From assembly GCA_004357655.1 (NCBI GenBank), contig SMVQ01000001.1, forward strand, positions 1 to 33,391: DNA of 33,391 nucleotides, given 5' to 3'. The translations under genes were made by a program, and so were the position numbers. The DNA comes from Planctomycetota bacterium (GTDB lineage Bacteria; Planctomycetota; UBA1135; GCA-002686595). The notes beneath the pieces were generated by a model. It did not search any database, was not told where the DNA came from, and saw only the letters and a program-made list of their open reading frames with translations. Positions 15,758 to 22,455 of this stretch are shown piece after piece (position 1 is the stretch's first letter; the number at the start of each line of letters is the position of its first letter).

Positions 15758-16372
15758 TCAGGAGTCCCGGTTCCAGCGGCTGTGGAACCGCGTCATGCAC
15801 CGCTCGATATCCCCTGTCTGGAGCCAGAAGAGGATCGCCTCGCTCGCTTCCGCGACCGAGATGGCGATGTCTTCCTCCTCCGCTTCCGAGAAGGGGGCGA
15901 GCACATGACGCGCCGCGTCGGTTCCCGGACGACCGATCCCCACGCGCAAGCGCGGAAAACGATCGGTGTCCAGGCATTGAATGATCGAACGCATCCCGTT
16001 GTGTCCTCCGGCGCCGCCGTGCGGCCGGATCCGGAGCCCACTGGGCGCGAGGTCCAGGTCGTCGTAGACGACGAGGAGGCGCGCGGGGTCGGGCGGATCG
16101 CCGAGCACGTGGCGGGCGACGGGGGCGACGACGGTGCCGGAGCGGTTCATGAAGGTCTCGGGCTTCAGGAGGAGCGCCTCAGGTGAGAACAGGCGCGCCC
16201 AACTGAAAGCCCGCGGGCCCCCGTAGCCGTCCAGATTGCGTGCGGATCGAAAGAGCAGACCCTCGTGGATGGCCAGGTGGTCAAGGATCCGAAAACCGAC
16301 GTTGTGGCGCGTAGCCACGTATTCGGGTCCGGGGTTGCCTAGGCCGGCGACTAGCCTCACGGGGGCCCCCAT
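15758..16372 (-). CDS. pth: Peptidyl-tRNA hydrolase
   Basis: Releases tRNA from stalled peptidyl-tRNA. The 204-residue protein matches family length. Conserved elements in order: VAGLGNPGPEY (residues 8-18), the catalytic His in TRHNVGF (about 22), LLKPETFMNRSG (about 69-80), the Asp in VVYDDLDL (about 99-106), and GGAGGHNGMRSI (about 117-128). It lies 44 bases before rpsF and follows rplY after a 195-base gap holding a palindromic element. The rplY-pth pairing is common in bacteria. Confidence 0.97.
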   Translation of the reverse strand: MGAPVRLVAGLGNPGPEYVATRHNVGFRILDHLAIHEGLLFRSARNLDGYGGPRAFSWARLFSPEALLLKPETFMNRSGTVVAPVARHVLGDPPDPARLLVVYDDLDLAPSGLRIRPHGGAGGHNGMRSIIQCLDTDRFPRLRVGIGRPGTDAARHVLAPFSEAEEEDIAISVAEASEAILFWLQTGDIERCMTRFHSRWNRDS

Positions 16373-16439
16373 CCGTGGACTCGCCCACGAAGAGGGCCGA
16401 GCAGTATACAGAGGGTGCGCGGCCCTTCAAGCGGAGGCC

Positions 16440-16564
16440 GAAGTCCCGGACGCATCCCGGTGCCAGAGCCGTTCACCCGGGCCCGGCGGCGGTCTTCCCT
16501 ACCTGCCCGTGCCAGGGTTCGGGCACGTTGGGAAGACCGCCATCGGCCGGAGTGAATGGCCTCG
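16440..16564. repeat. Palindromic repeat, copy B (homologous to 460-600), downstream of rplY
   Basis: The core stem is GGCGGTCTTCCC (16488-16499) with GGGAAGACCGCC (16530-16541). The inner TGCCCG (16504-16509) and CGGGCA (16520-16525) share the same centre of symmetry. The outer GCCGTTCAC (16468-16476) and GTGAATGGC (16552-16560) extend the palindrome to about 93 bases. The blocks CCGTTCACC, GCCCGGCGGC, CATCGGCC and AGTGA appear in the same order as in copy A. It begins three bases after the rplY stop. No U-run follows the stem. Confidence 0.75.
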
Positions 16565-16567
16565 GCC

Positions 16568-17206
16568 CTACTCCCCTCCGGATTCCGGCTGATCGGGGGT
16601 CTCCGTGGCTTCTCCGCCCTCTTCGGGTGCGGCGACCTCGCCCTCGGGCTCCTCGACGACCTCGATGCGCGGGGCCGAGAGCACGAGGATCTCGAGCTCC
16701 TCGGGCACGGCGAGCGAAACGCCCTCCGGCAACTCGAGCTCGCCGGCCTTGATGTGGTCGCCCACCTCGAGCTCGCCGACCCTGACGAGGATCGAGTCCG
16801 GGATCTTCGAGGGGATCGTCCGGATCGTGATGTGCGTCACGAGGTGGTTCAGCACGCCGTGCTTCGGCTCGCCGAAGAACTCCAGCTCGACCTCGGCCTC
16901 GGTCTCGACGCCGCGCTGGACGCGCTTGAACTCGATGTGCTGAATCTGGTCCCCCATCGCGTCCCACTGGAGCTCGCGCACGAGCGCTGCCTGCAGGTCG
17001 CCCTCGATGTCGAGGTCGTACAGGTGGATGTGATGGCGCCGCGAGGCCAGGAACTCGACCTCGCCGAGGTGCAGATTCAGGTTGCTCTCCCCGCCGCCGT
17101 CCGATTGCAGGCTGGCGGGGATGCGGCCCTCTCTACGCAGCTTGCGCGCATCGCGGCTGCCCACCGTCTTGCGGATGGCGACCTTCAGGACTTCACTGTG
17201 ACTCAT
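16568..17206 (-). CDS. rplY: 50S ribosomal protein L25/general stress protein Ctc
   Basis: Binds 5S rRNA. The 212-residue protein is the long Ctc form: an N-terminal L25 domain (SRDARKLRREGRIPASLQ, then WDAMGDQIQHIEFKRV, residues 1-95), a C-terminal TL5-like beta domain (GEPKHGVLNHLVTHITIRTIP, then PEELEILVLSAPR), and an acidic tail of about 30 residues (EEPEGEVAAPEEGGEATE). The start has GGGAGA upstream. It follows prs after 55 bases in the classic glmU-prs-rplY-pth order. Confidence 0.96.
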   Translation of the reverse strand: MSHSEVLKVAIRKTVGSRDARKLRREGRIPASLQSDGGGESNLNLHLGEVEFLASRRHHIHLYDLDIEGDLQAALVRELQWDAMGDQIQHIEFKRVQRGVETEAEVELEFFGEPKHGVLNHLVTHITIRTIPSKIPDSILVRVGELEVGDHIKAGELELPEGVSLAVPEELEILVLSAPRIEVVEEPEGEVAAPEEGGEATETPDQPESGGE

Positions 17207-17261
17207 GGGATGTCTCCCTGGCTGGTTCGTCGCCCTGGCGGATCGCCGGGGCGCACAGGGT

Positions 17262-18206
17262 CTACTCGAATAGGGAACTCACCGACTCGGAGCGGTGGAT
17301 GGAGCGAATGGCCTTCGACAGGAGCGGCGCGACCGAGACGGTCTGCAGCGCCTTCGGGGAAGCCTGGCCGGGGGGAATGGTATCCGTGCAGAGCAGCTTG
17401 TCGATAGGGGCCCCGTCGAGTCGCTCTACCGCCGGACCGCAGAACACGCCGTGGGAGACGGCAATGTAGATCTCCTTGGCGCCGTTCTTGCGCAGGATGT
17501 GGGCTGCCTGGGCGATCGAGCCGCCGGTGGAGATCATGTCGTCGACGATCACGACGTTCCGGCCCTCGACCTCCCCGATCACGTTCTCGATGACCGTCTC
17601 GGAGCCGGAGACCCGACGCTTATCGATGATCGCGAGCTCGGCGTCGAGCCGCTTGGCGTAGGCCCGCGCCATCTTCGTCCCGCCCACGTCGGGGGTCACG
17701 ACCACCGGATCCTCGACGCCGAGCTTCCGGACCGCATCGAGCAGGACCGGCCGCGCGTAGAGGTGATCGACGGGGATGTCGAAGAAACCCTGGATCTGCG
17801 AGGCGTGCATGTCGACCGTGACGATGCGGTCCGCGCCGGAGGTGACGAGGGTGTTGGCCACGACCTTCGCGCTGATCGGCACGCGGCCCTCGTCCTTGCG
17901 GTCCTTGCGCGCGTATCCATAGTACGGCATCACCGCTGTGATCCGGCCCGCGCTGGCGCGCCGCAAGGTGTCGAGCAGGAGCAGCAGCTCGACCCAGTTG
18001 TCGTTGACCGGCGGGCACATCGGCTGCAGCACGAACACGTCGCGGCCCCGCAGGTCGTCGCCCACGCGGATGTCGAGCTCGCCGTCGGGGAACCGCGCGA
18101 TGTGGGCGTTGGCGAGCCGGACTCCGGTCTCGACCGCGATCGCCTCCGAGAGCGCGCGGTGCGCGGTGCCCGAGATGAGGATGATCTCGTCCTTGGATTC
18201 GAACAT
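17262..18206 (-). CDS. prs: Ribose-phosphate pyrophosphokinase
   Basis: Makes PRPP from ribose 5-phosphate and ATP for nucleotide, histidine and tryptophan synthesis. The 314 residues match E. coli Prs (315). Visible are ARFPDGELDIRV (residues 36-47), the flexible-loop region YYGYARKDRKD near 95-105, the metal-binding VTVDMHASQIQGFF near 125-140, and the PRPP loop VVIVDDMISTGG near 213-224. The ATG at 18206 with GAGAGAGG upstream is preferred; a GTG at 18230 would lie inside glmU. It starts four bases after the glmU stop, so the two are cotranscribed. Confidence 0.97.
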   Translation of the reverse strand: MFESKDEIILISGTAHRALSEAIAVETGVRLANAHIARFPDGELDIRVGDDLRGRDVFVLQPMCPPVNDNWVELLLLLDTLRRASAGRITAVMPYYGYARKDRKDEGRVPISAKVVANTLVTSGADRIVTVDMHASQIQGFFDIPVDHLYARPVLLDAVRKLGVEDPVVVTPDVGGTKMARAYAKRLDAELAIIDKRRVSGSETVIENVIGEVEGRNVVIVDDMISTGGSIAQAAHILRKNGAKEIYIAVSHGVFCGPAVERLDGAPIDKLLCTDTIPPGQASPKALQTVSVAPLLSKAIRSIHRSESVSSLFE

Positions 18207-18210
18207 CTGC

Positions 18211-19518
18211 CTACCTCTCTCCGTTCTCACGGGGCTCGCGGGGCTCGCGGGTCTTGGACTCCATCCTACGCGCCGGCATGCCGACCCACGTCTCGCCGGC
18301 GGCCGGCTTCGCGCTGCGCGTCACCACGGCACCGGCGCCGGTCGTCACGCCGTCGGGTATCGAGTTCGGGGCGATGATGATCGTGCCACTGCCGACGAAC
18401 GCATCGTCGCCGACGACGGTCTGGTGCTTGGTCTTACCATCGTAGTTCGCGAAGATCGTCCCGGCGCCGATATTCGTTCGCTTGCCGATGCGCGCGTCGC
18501 CGAGGTAGGCGAGGTGCTTGGCCTTGCTGTTCTCCCCGAGGGTCGTGTTCTTGCACTCGGTGAAGTTCCCGACCTCCGCGCCGTCTGCGAGCACGGTGCC
18601 CCGGCGCAAGCGGGTGAACGGCCCGACCTCGCAGCCCGCCCCGATCGTCACCCCCCCCTCGATCACGGTGAGGGGCAGAATCCGGGTTCCCGCGCCGATC
18701 GCGACGCCGCTCGCGATGTAGGTCGTCGCGGGGTCTTCGATCGACACCCCCGCGTCCATGTGCCGCTCGAGGATTCGAAGCTGCATGGCCCAGCGCGCCT
18801 CCGCGAGGTGAGCGATCGTATTGACGCCCTGGCCCTCCTCGGGATCCTCGAGCTCGACGAGGTGCACGGGGCGCCCGGCGGCGACGGCCAGCCCGGGCAG
18901 GTCGGTGAGGTAGTACTCGCCCTGGGCGTTCGCGCACTCGAGCTTCGGCAAGTCGGCCAGCAGCTCTTCGCCCGCGAACGCGTACACGCCGAGGTTGATC
19001 TCGCCGATGTCCCGCTCCTCGGGGCTCGCGTCCTTCTCCTCGACGATGCCCCGGAACGCTCCGTGCTCGTCGCGAAGGATGCGCCCGTAGCCCGTCGGAT
19101 CGTCCGACCAGACCGTGAGGATGGCGGTGGCCTGCGCGTCGTCGGTCGCGGCGAGGAGGCTCTCGAGGCTCTCGGCGCGCAGGAGCGGCATGTCGCCGTA
19201 CAGGACGACGACGCGTCCCGGGCTCGGTCCGAGGGCGGGCGCGGCGATCTGCAAGGCGTGTCCCGTGCCCTTCTGCGGCTCTTGTAGGACGGCGTGAAAC
19301 TCCCGCTCGCCGGCCGCTTCGCGCGCGACGCGCTCGACATCTTCGGCGCCCTCCCCCACGACGACGATGATCCGATCCGGATCGAGCGCACACGCCTGGT
19401 CCACCACCCAGGCGATGAGCGTGCGGCCGCACAGCTCATGCAAGACCTTCGGCCTGGCGCTCTTCATGCGCGTGCCTTTCCCGGCCGCCAGGATCACGAC
19501 GCTGACACCGCTGCTCAT
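18211..19518 (-). CDS. glmU: Bifunctional GlmU: GlcNAc-1-P uridyltransferase / glucosamine-1-P acetyltransferase
   Basis: Makes UDP-GlcNAc, the precursor of both peptidoglycan and the lipid A made by the lpx genes nearby. The 435-residue protein starts MSSGVSVVILAAGKGTRM, with the nucleotide-binding motif and PKVLHELCG. Further uridyltransferase features are QKGTGHA and YGDMPLL. The C-terminal half is a left-handed beta-helix with the acetyltransferase signature (HLAYLGDARIGKRTNIGAGT, then NYDGKTKHQT). The tail is Arg/Glu-rich (TREPREPRENGER) with a short internal repeat. The frame is open back to 19803, but that extension antisenses the ACT-domain gene and has no GlmU-like sequence. Confidence 0.96.
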   Translation of the reverse strand: MSSGVSVVILAAGKGTRMKSARPKVLHELCGRTLIAWVVDQACALDPDRIIVVVGEGAEDVERVAREAAGEREFHAVLQEPQKGTGHALQIAAPALGPSPGRVVVLYGDMPLLRAESLESLLAATDDAQATAILTVWSDDPTGYGRILRDEHGAFRGIVEEKDASPEERDIGEINLGVYAFAGEELLADLPKLECANAQGEYYLTDLPGLAVAAGRPVHLVELEDPEEGQGVNTIAHLAEARWAMQLRILERHMDAGVSIEDPATTYIASGVAIGAGTRILPLTVIEGGVTIGAGCEVGPFTRLRRGTVLADGAEVGNFTECKNTTLGENSKAKHLAYLGDARIGKRTNIGAGTIFANYDGKTKHQTVVGDDAFVGSGTIIIAPNSIPDGVTTGAGAVVTRSAKPAAGETWVGMPARRMESKTREPREPRENGER

Positions 19519-19628
19519 GGACCTGATGCTCGTTCTTCGGGGGGCAAGAGTGCGGGGCGAGTCGGGTGCGGCGTCGCTCAACGCCGGCCGCCGCCGGCCG
19601 ACCCGCAGTACGCCGAAAACGGGCGCGG

Positions 19629-19658
19629 AGCCTACCGCTCCCCTGCTTTCCTTGTCAA
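19629..19658 (-). promoter_or_regulatory. Candidate promoter of the glmU-prs operon
   Basis: Minus strand TTGACA (19653-19658), an 18-base spacer, and TAGGCT (19629-19634). The -35 is perfect and the -10 weak, similar in style to the lpxD candidate. The -35 overlaps the stop codon of the upstream ACT-domain gene. The glmU leader would be about 105 bases. Confidence 0.4.
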
Positions 19659-20122
19659 TCGTCGCTCGGGGGACTCGCGCCGTCGCCCGCGATCTCCGGG
19701 AAGAGCTCCGCGAGCACCGCACGCGTCCGCTCGAGGTAGCGCTCGGCCACGAACAGGTGGTCGCGGCTGTAGCCGCACACCGCCCCGATGGGCACGCCTG
19801 CACTCGCGAGCCGCCCGGTCACGAGCGCGAGGAAGCCGACGACCTCCCAGCCCATGGGTGCGTCGAAACGGATCCAGACGAGGCCGCGCTCGACCCGCGC
19901 GGAGGGGTGGCGCGCGAGGAGTCCCGGCAGCCGGCCCTCGGTGATGAGCAGGCTCGTCTCGTCCGCCTCGCGGATCATCTGCGCCGGGGGGGCGAGGGCG
20001 GCGAAGTCGGCCGGGGCCGGCGGCTCCGGGAAGCCAGCGAGCGCGAACCGACCGGGCTCCACCCGGAAGCTCATGGCGGACAGGGCGTCTTCGAGGGCGT
20101 GGGCGGGATCGGGAGGAACCAT
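19655..20122 (-). CDS. ACT-domain protein (ACT_7/CASTOR-like)
   Basis: This 155-residue protein resembles the small ACT_7 family, related to the ligand-binding part of amino-acid sensors. The pattern is SFRVEPGRFALAGF near residues 17-30, ETSLLITEGRLP near 54-66, WIRFDAPMGWEVVGFLALVTGRLASAGVPIGAVCGYSRDHLFV read over about 82-125 (key residues: WEV..F.A, AGVPI, SRDHLFV), and a C-terminal helix. The usual role is binding a small ligand; no catalytic residues are visible and the ligand is unknown. It lies upstream of glmU on the same strand. The annotated ATG at 20120-20122 lacks a ribosome site; Met17 (20074) is an alternative start. Confidence 0.75.
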   Translation of the reverse strand: MVPPDPAHALEDALSAMSFRVEPGRFALAGFPEPPAPADFAALAPPAQMIREADETSLLITEGRLPGLLARHPSARVERGLVWIRFDAPMGWEVVGFLALVTGRLASAGVPIGAVCGYSRDHLFVAERYLERTRAVLAELFPEIAGDGASPPSDD

Positions 20123-20158
20123 GGGGCAAGGGGTGGGTTCTACGGGGGCAGGGGTGGG
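20123..20158 (+). promoter_or_regulatory. G-quadruplex-capable tract with a 21-base-period direct repeat
   Basis: Six G-runs of three to five (20123-20126, 20130-20133, 20135-20137, 20144-20148, 20151-20154, 20156-20158) are separated by loops of one to six bases, meeting the standard G4 pattern on the plus strand. AGGGGTGGGTTCT also occurs twice, at 20129 and 20150, exactly 21 bases apart (two helical turns). It abuts the start codon of the minus-strand ACT gene in a 121-base divergent gap. A role in regulation is inferred only. Confidence 0.5.
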
Positions 20159-20229
20159 TTCTCTGGACTCCGGGGGGGGAGAGCGTACCCTCGGTCGAGG
20201 CAGCAGAGGCGGTCCCCGGCACCGGCGTC

Positions 20230-20257
20230 ATGAGAGCATCCTTATGAGAGCATCCCT
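20230..20257 (+). repeat. 14-base tandem duplication over the start codon of the coiled-coil gene
   Basis: ATGAGAGCATCCTT is followed directly by ATGAGAGCATCCCT. The first copy opens a five-codon frame (MRASL, stop TGA at 20245-20247) whose stop overlaps the ATG of the real gene at 20244 (ATGA). The second copy encodes the same first five residues. Confidence 0.8.
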
Positions 20258-21011
20258 ACCTTTGCTGGCCTGCGCCGCGCTCGTCCTCGGCGTCACGATG
20301 ACCATCTTCGGCACCGAGACCGGGGGCGAAGCGGGGCTCCTGGCGGCGCCCCCTGGTCCCGCCGCCCCGGCTTCGCAAGCCCGGGTCGATGCGCTCGTCG
20401 CGCGGATCCAAGCCCTCACGGACCGCGTCGACGAGCTCTCCATGGAGATCACCACCCTGCGCACCTCCTCCGGTCGCGCGCCGATCGAGGCGGCCCTCGG
20501 CGAGGAGGTCCGGCCCGGGGCAACGTCCGCCGCGACCCTGCCACGCGAAGCCATCGTCGAAGTGATCACCGAAGAGCGCGAACGCCTGGCAGCCGAGCGG
20601 CGTTTGCAGCGCGAGCAACGTGAGCTCGACCTGCTCCTGGCGCGCGCCGAGGGCATCGCGCGCGAGCTCGGCCTCGCGCCCGGTGAGGAGAAGATCCTCG
20701 CCGACGTCCTCATCGAGGAACGGCGGAGGATCACCGAGCTCCTCTCCGGCCTGAAGGAGGAGCGTACCCCCGAAGCGAGAGTCGCGGTCAAGCTCGCGCT
20801 GAAGGATCTGGCGTCGTGGCGCTCACAGGAGCTCACCCAACGTCTCGGGCCGGTGACGGGCGAGCTCGTGGTACCGATCCTCGACGGACGCCGCAAGGGC
20901 GGCGACAAGGCCGGCAAGCAGGGCAAGCGAGGTGATGACCGGTCCAGCGCGGGGCGCTCCACGGGCGGGGGGGAGAAGAACACCCGCAAACGGCGGCGGG
21001 ACGACGGGTAG
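20244..21011 (+). CDS. Secreted or membrane-anchored coiled-coil protein, function unknown
   Basis: Residues 1-20 are hydrophobic (MRASLPLLACAALVLGVTMT), a signal peptide or anchor. A heptad-like helix follows (ARVDALVARIQALTDRVDELSMEI, about 45-70), then a long charged helical region (residues ~105-180, rich in Glu, Arg and Leu: EERERLAAERRLQREQRELD). The very basic C-terminal tail carries Gly/Lys/Arg repeats and ends KRRRDD. I do not recognise a family; the charged helix pattern superficially recalls Spy/LTXXQ-type periplasmic proteins, but without their signature. Start 20244 is chosen because it begins the signal sequence; the frame is open further upstream without sense. It lies 17 bases before psd and may be cotranscribed with it. 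Confidence 0.7.
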   Translation: MRASLPLLACAALVLGVTMTIFGTETGGEAGLLAAPPGPAAPASQARVDALVARIQALTDRVDELSMEITTLRTSSGRAPIEAALGEEVRPGATSAATLPREAIVEVITEERERLAAERRLQREQRELDLLLARAEGIARELGLAPGEEKILADVLIEERRRITELLSGLKEERTPEARVAVKLALKDLASWRSQELTQRLGPVTGELVVPILDGRRKGGDKAGKQGKRGDDRSSAGRSTGGGEKNTRKRRRDDG

Positions 21012-21028
21012 ATAGCCGGAATACCCCC

Positions 21029-21820
21029 ATGGCCACGCCCCTCAAGCGGGCGGTCTCGCTCGCCGCTGGCTGGCTCGCCGACCGCAAGCTCCCCACGCCC
21101 TTGCGCGCGCCGATCTACAGCGCCTACGCCCGCTTGACCGGCGCGCGCCTGGACGAAGTGCGCCCGCCGCTCGCGGGCTATCCGAGCCTCGGCGCGTTCT
21201 TCGTGCGCCGGCTCGTGGACGGCGCGCGCCCCATCGACCAGGATCCCGCGCACATCGTGGCGCCCGTCGACGGCACCGTCCAGTCGCTCGACCCGATCGA
21301 GCAGGGCACGGTCCTCCAGGCGAAGGGCCGCGCCTACGCCGTCCGCGACCTGCTCGCCGGCGTCGGGGAGGACGTGGAGCTCGAGGGCGGGTTCGCCTGG
21401 ACGATCTACCTCGGCCCGCGCGACTACCACCGGATCCACGCGCCGGAGGCCTGTCGGATCGTCGCGGCGCGCTGGGTGCCCGGGGCGCGCCACTCGGTGA
21501 ATCCGCGGGTCCTCGCGCGACGCCCGGTGCTCGCGATCAACGAGCGTTGCGTGCTGCGGCTCGAGACCGGGCGCGGTCCGCTGCTCTTCGTCCTCGTCGG
21601 CGCGGTGATCGTCGGCCGCATCCGCGTCGTCGGCCTCGAGCCCGGTGCGGACGGCGCGCTGGAAACGCCGCTCGAGCGCGGCCGCGGCGAGGAGCTCGCG
21701 CGCTTCGAGATGGGCTCGACGATCGTGCTCCTTGCGCCGCCCGGCTACGCTCGGCCCCTGCCCGCGCTCGCCCCGGGCCAGCCGATCCGGCTGGGCGCTC
21801 CCATCGGCCGCGCGCCCTGA
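21029..21820 (+). CDS. psd: Phosphatidylserine decarboxylase proenzyme
   Basis: Makes phosphatidylethanolamine from phosphatidylserine at the inner membrane. The 263-residue protein carries the family landmarks: GAFFVRRL near residue 55, APVDGTV near 80, the active-site YLGPRDYHRIHAP near 130-142, VLAINERCVL near 166-175, and the self-cleavage site region FEMGST near 227-232, where the family LGST is MGST and the Ser becomes the pyruvoyl group. Beta and alpha chains would arise by cleavage at Gly-Ser. It is five bases from the next gene. Confidence 0.94.
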   Translation: MATPLKRAVSLAAGWLADRKLPTPLRAPIYSAYARLTGARLDEVRPPLAGYPSLGAFFVRRLVDGARPIDQDPAHIVAPVDGTVQSLDPIEQGTVLQAKGRAYAVRDLLAGVGEDVELEGGFAWTIYLGPRDYHRIHAPEACRIVAARWVPGARHSVNPRVLARRPVLAINERCVLRLETGRGPLLFVLVGAVIVGRIRVVGLEPGADGALETPLERGRGEELARFEMGSTIVLLAPPGYARPLPALAPGQPIRLGAPIGRAP

Positions 21821-21824
21821 ACGC

Positions 21825-22433
21825 ATGCCCCTCTCCGCAAAGGACCGCCGGCTCATCCGCCTCACCGCCGCGATCGTCCTCGGCCACTGGGACGAAGTCG
21901 AGCTCGTCAGGCAGAGCGCGCCCGCGGGTGAGCCCGACCGCGCGTGGCGCGAAGCGGTGCTGCAGACCCACCTGTTCGCGGGTTTCCCGCGCCTCGTCGA
22001 AGCCTACGAACGCCTCGAGCGCGCGGGCGGGCTGGGCGCGCGCGATGCGGATGAAGAGCGTGGCGGCGCGAACGATCCCGAGGGCGGCGCGGCGCTCTTC
22101 GAACGGATCTACGGCGAGCGCGCGGGCGCCGTGCGCGCGCGCCTGGCCGCCTTCCACCCCGACTTCGCCGACTGGACCCTCGGACACGCGTACGCCCGGG
22201 TGCTCGCCCGGCCGGGCCTCGGCGCGGACCGCCGCGAGCTCTTCGCCGTCGCCGCGCTGGCGGCCACGGGCCAGGACCGCCAGCTCGCGAGCCACGCGCG
22301 CGGCAGCGTGCGCTGCGGTGCGACGCGCGCGGAAGTCTTCGCCGTGCTCGACGTGATCGACGGCCTCGCGCGGCCCGAGCGGCTGGAGCGCGCGCGGACC
22401 GTACTCGAGCGGTTCGCCCGCGAATCGGATTGA
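21825..22433 (+). CDS. Carboxymuconolactone-decarboxylase-like protein
   Basis: This 202-residue all-helical protein belongs to the CMD/AhpD superfamily. The diagnostic stretch is RRELFAVAALAATGQDRQLASHARGSVRCGATRAEV, close to the PcaC pattern RELI.LA.LAALG....L..H.RGALNNG.T.DEI (residues about 130-170). The CxxC redox pair of AhpD is absent, so peroxidase-type activity is unlikely. The N-terminal half (residues 1-90) is a second, diverged helical repeat with HLFAGFPRLVEA, typical of two-copy CMD proteins. It begins four bases after the psd stop. The substrate is unknown, and no aromatic catabolism genes are nearby. Confidence 0.8.
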   Translation: MPLSAKDRRLIRLTAAIVLGHWDEVELVRQSAPAGEPDRAWREAVLQTHLFAGFPRLVEAYERLERAGGLGARDADEERGGANDPEGGAALFERIYGERAGAVRARLAAFHPDFADWTLGHAYARVLARPGLGADRRELFAVAALAATGQDRQLASHARGSVRCGATRAEVFAVLDVIDGLARPERLERARTVLERFARESD

Positions 22434-22455
22434 GCGCCCGGTCCCGGCGGCTCCG

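Noticed and set aside
20228-21865. 545-codon minus-strand open frame
   Set aside because: Antisense to the coiled-coil and psd genes, which have signal peptide and clear PSD motifs respectively.
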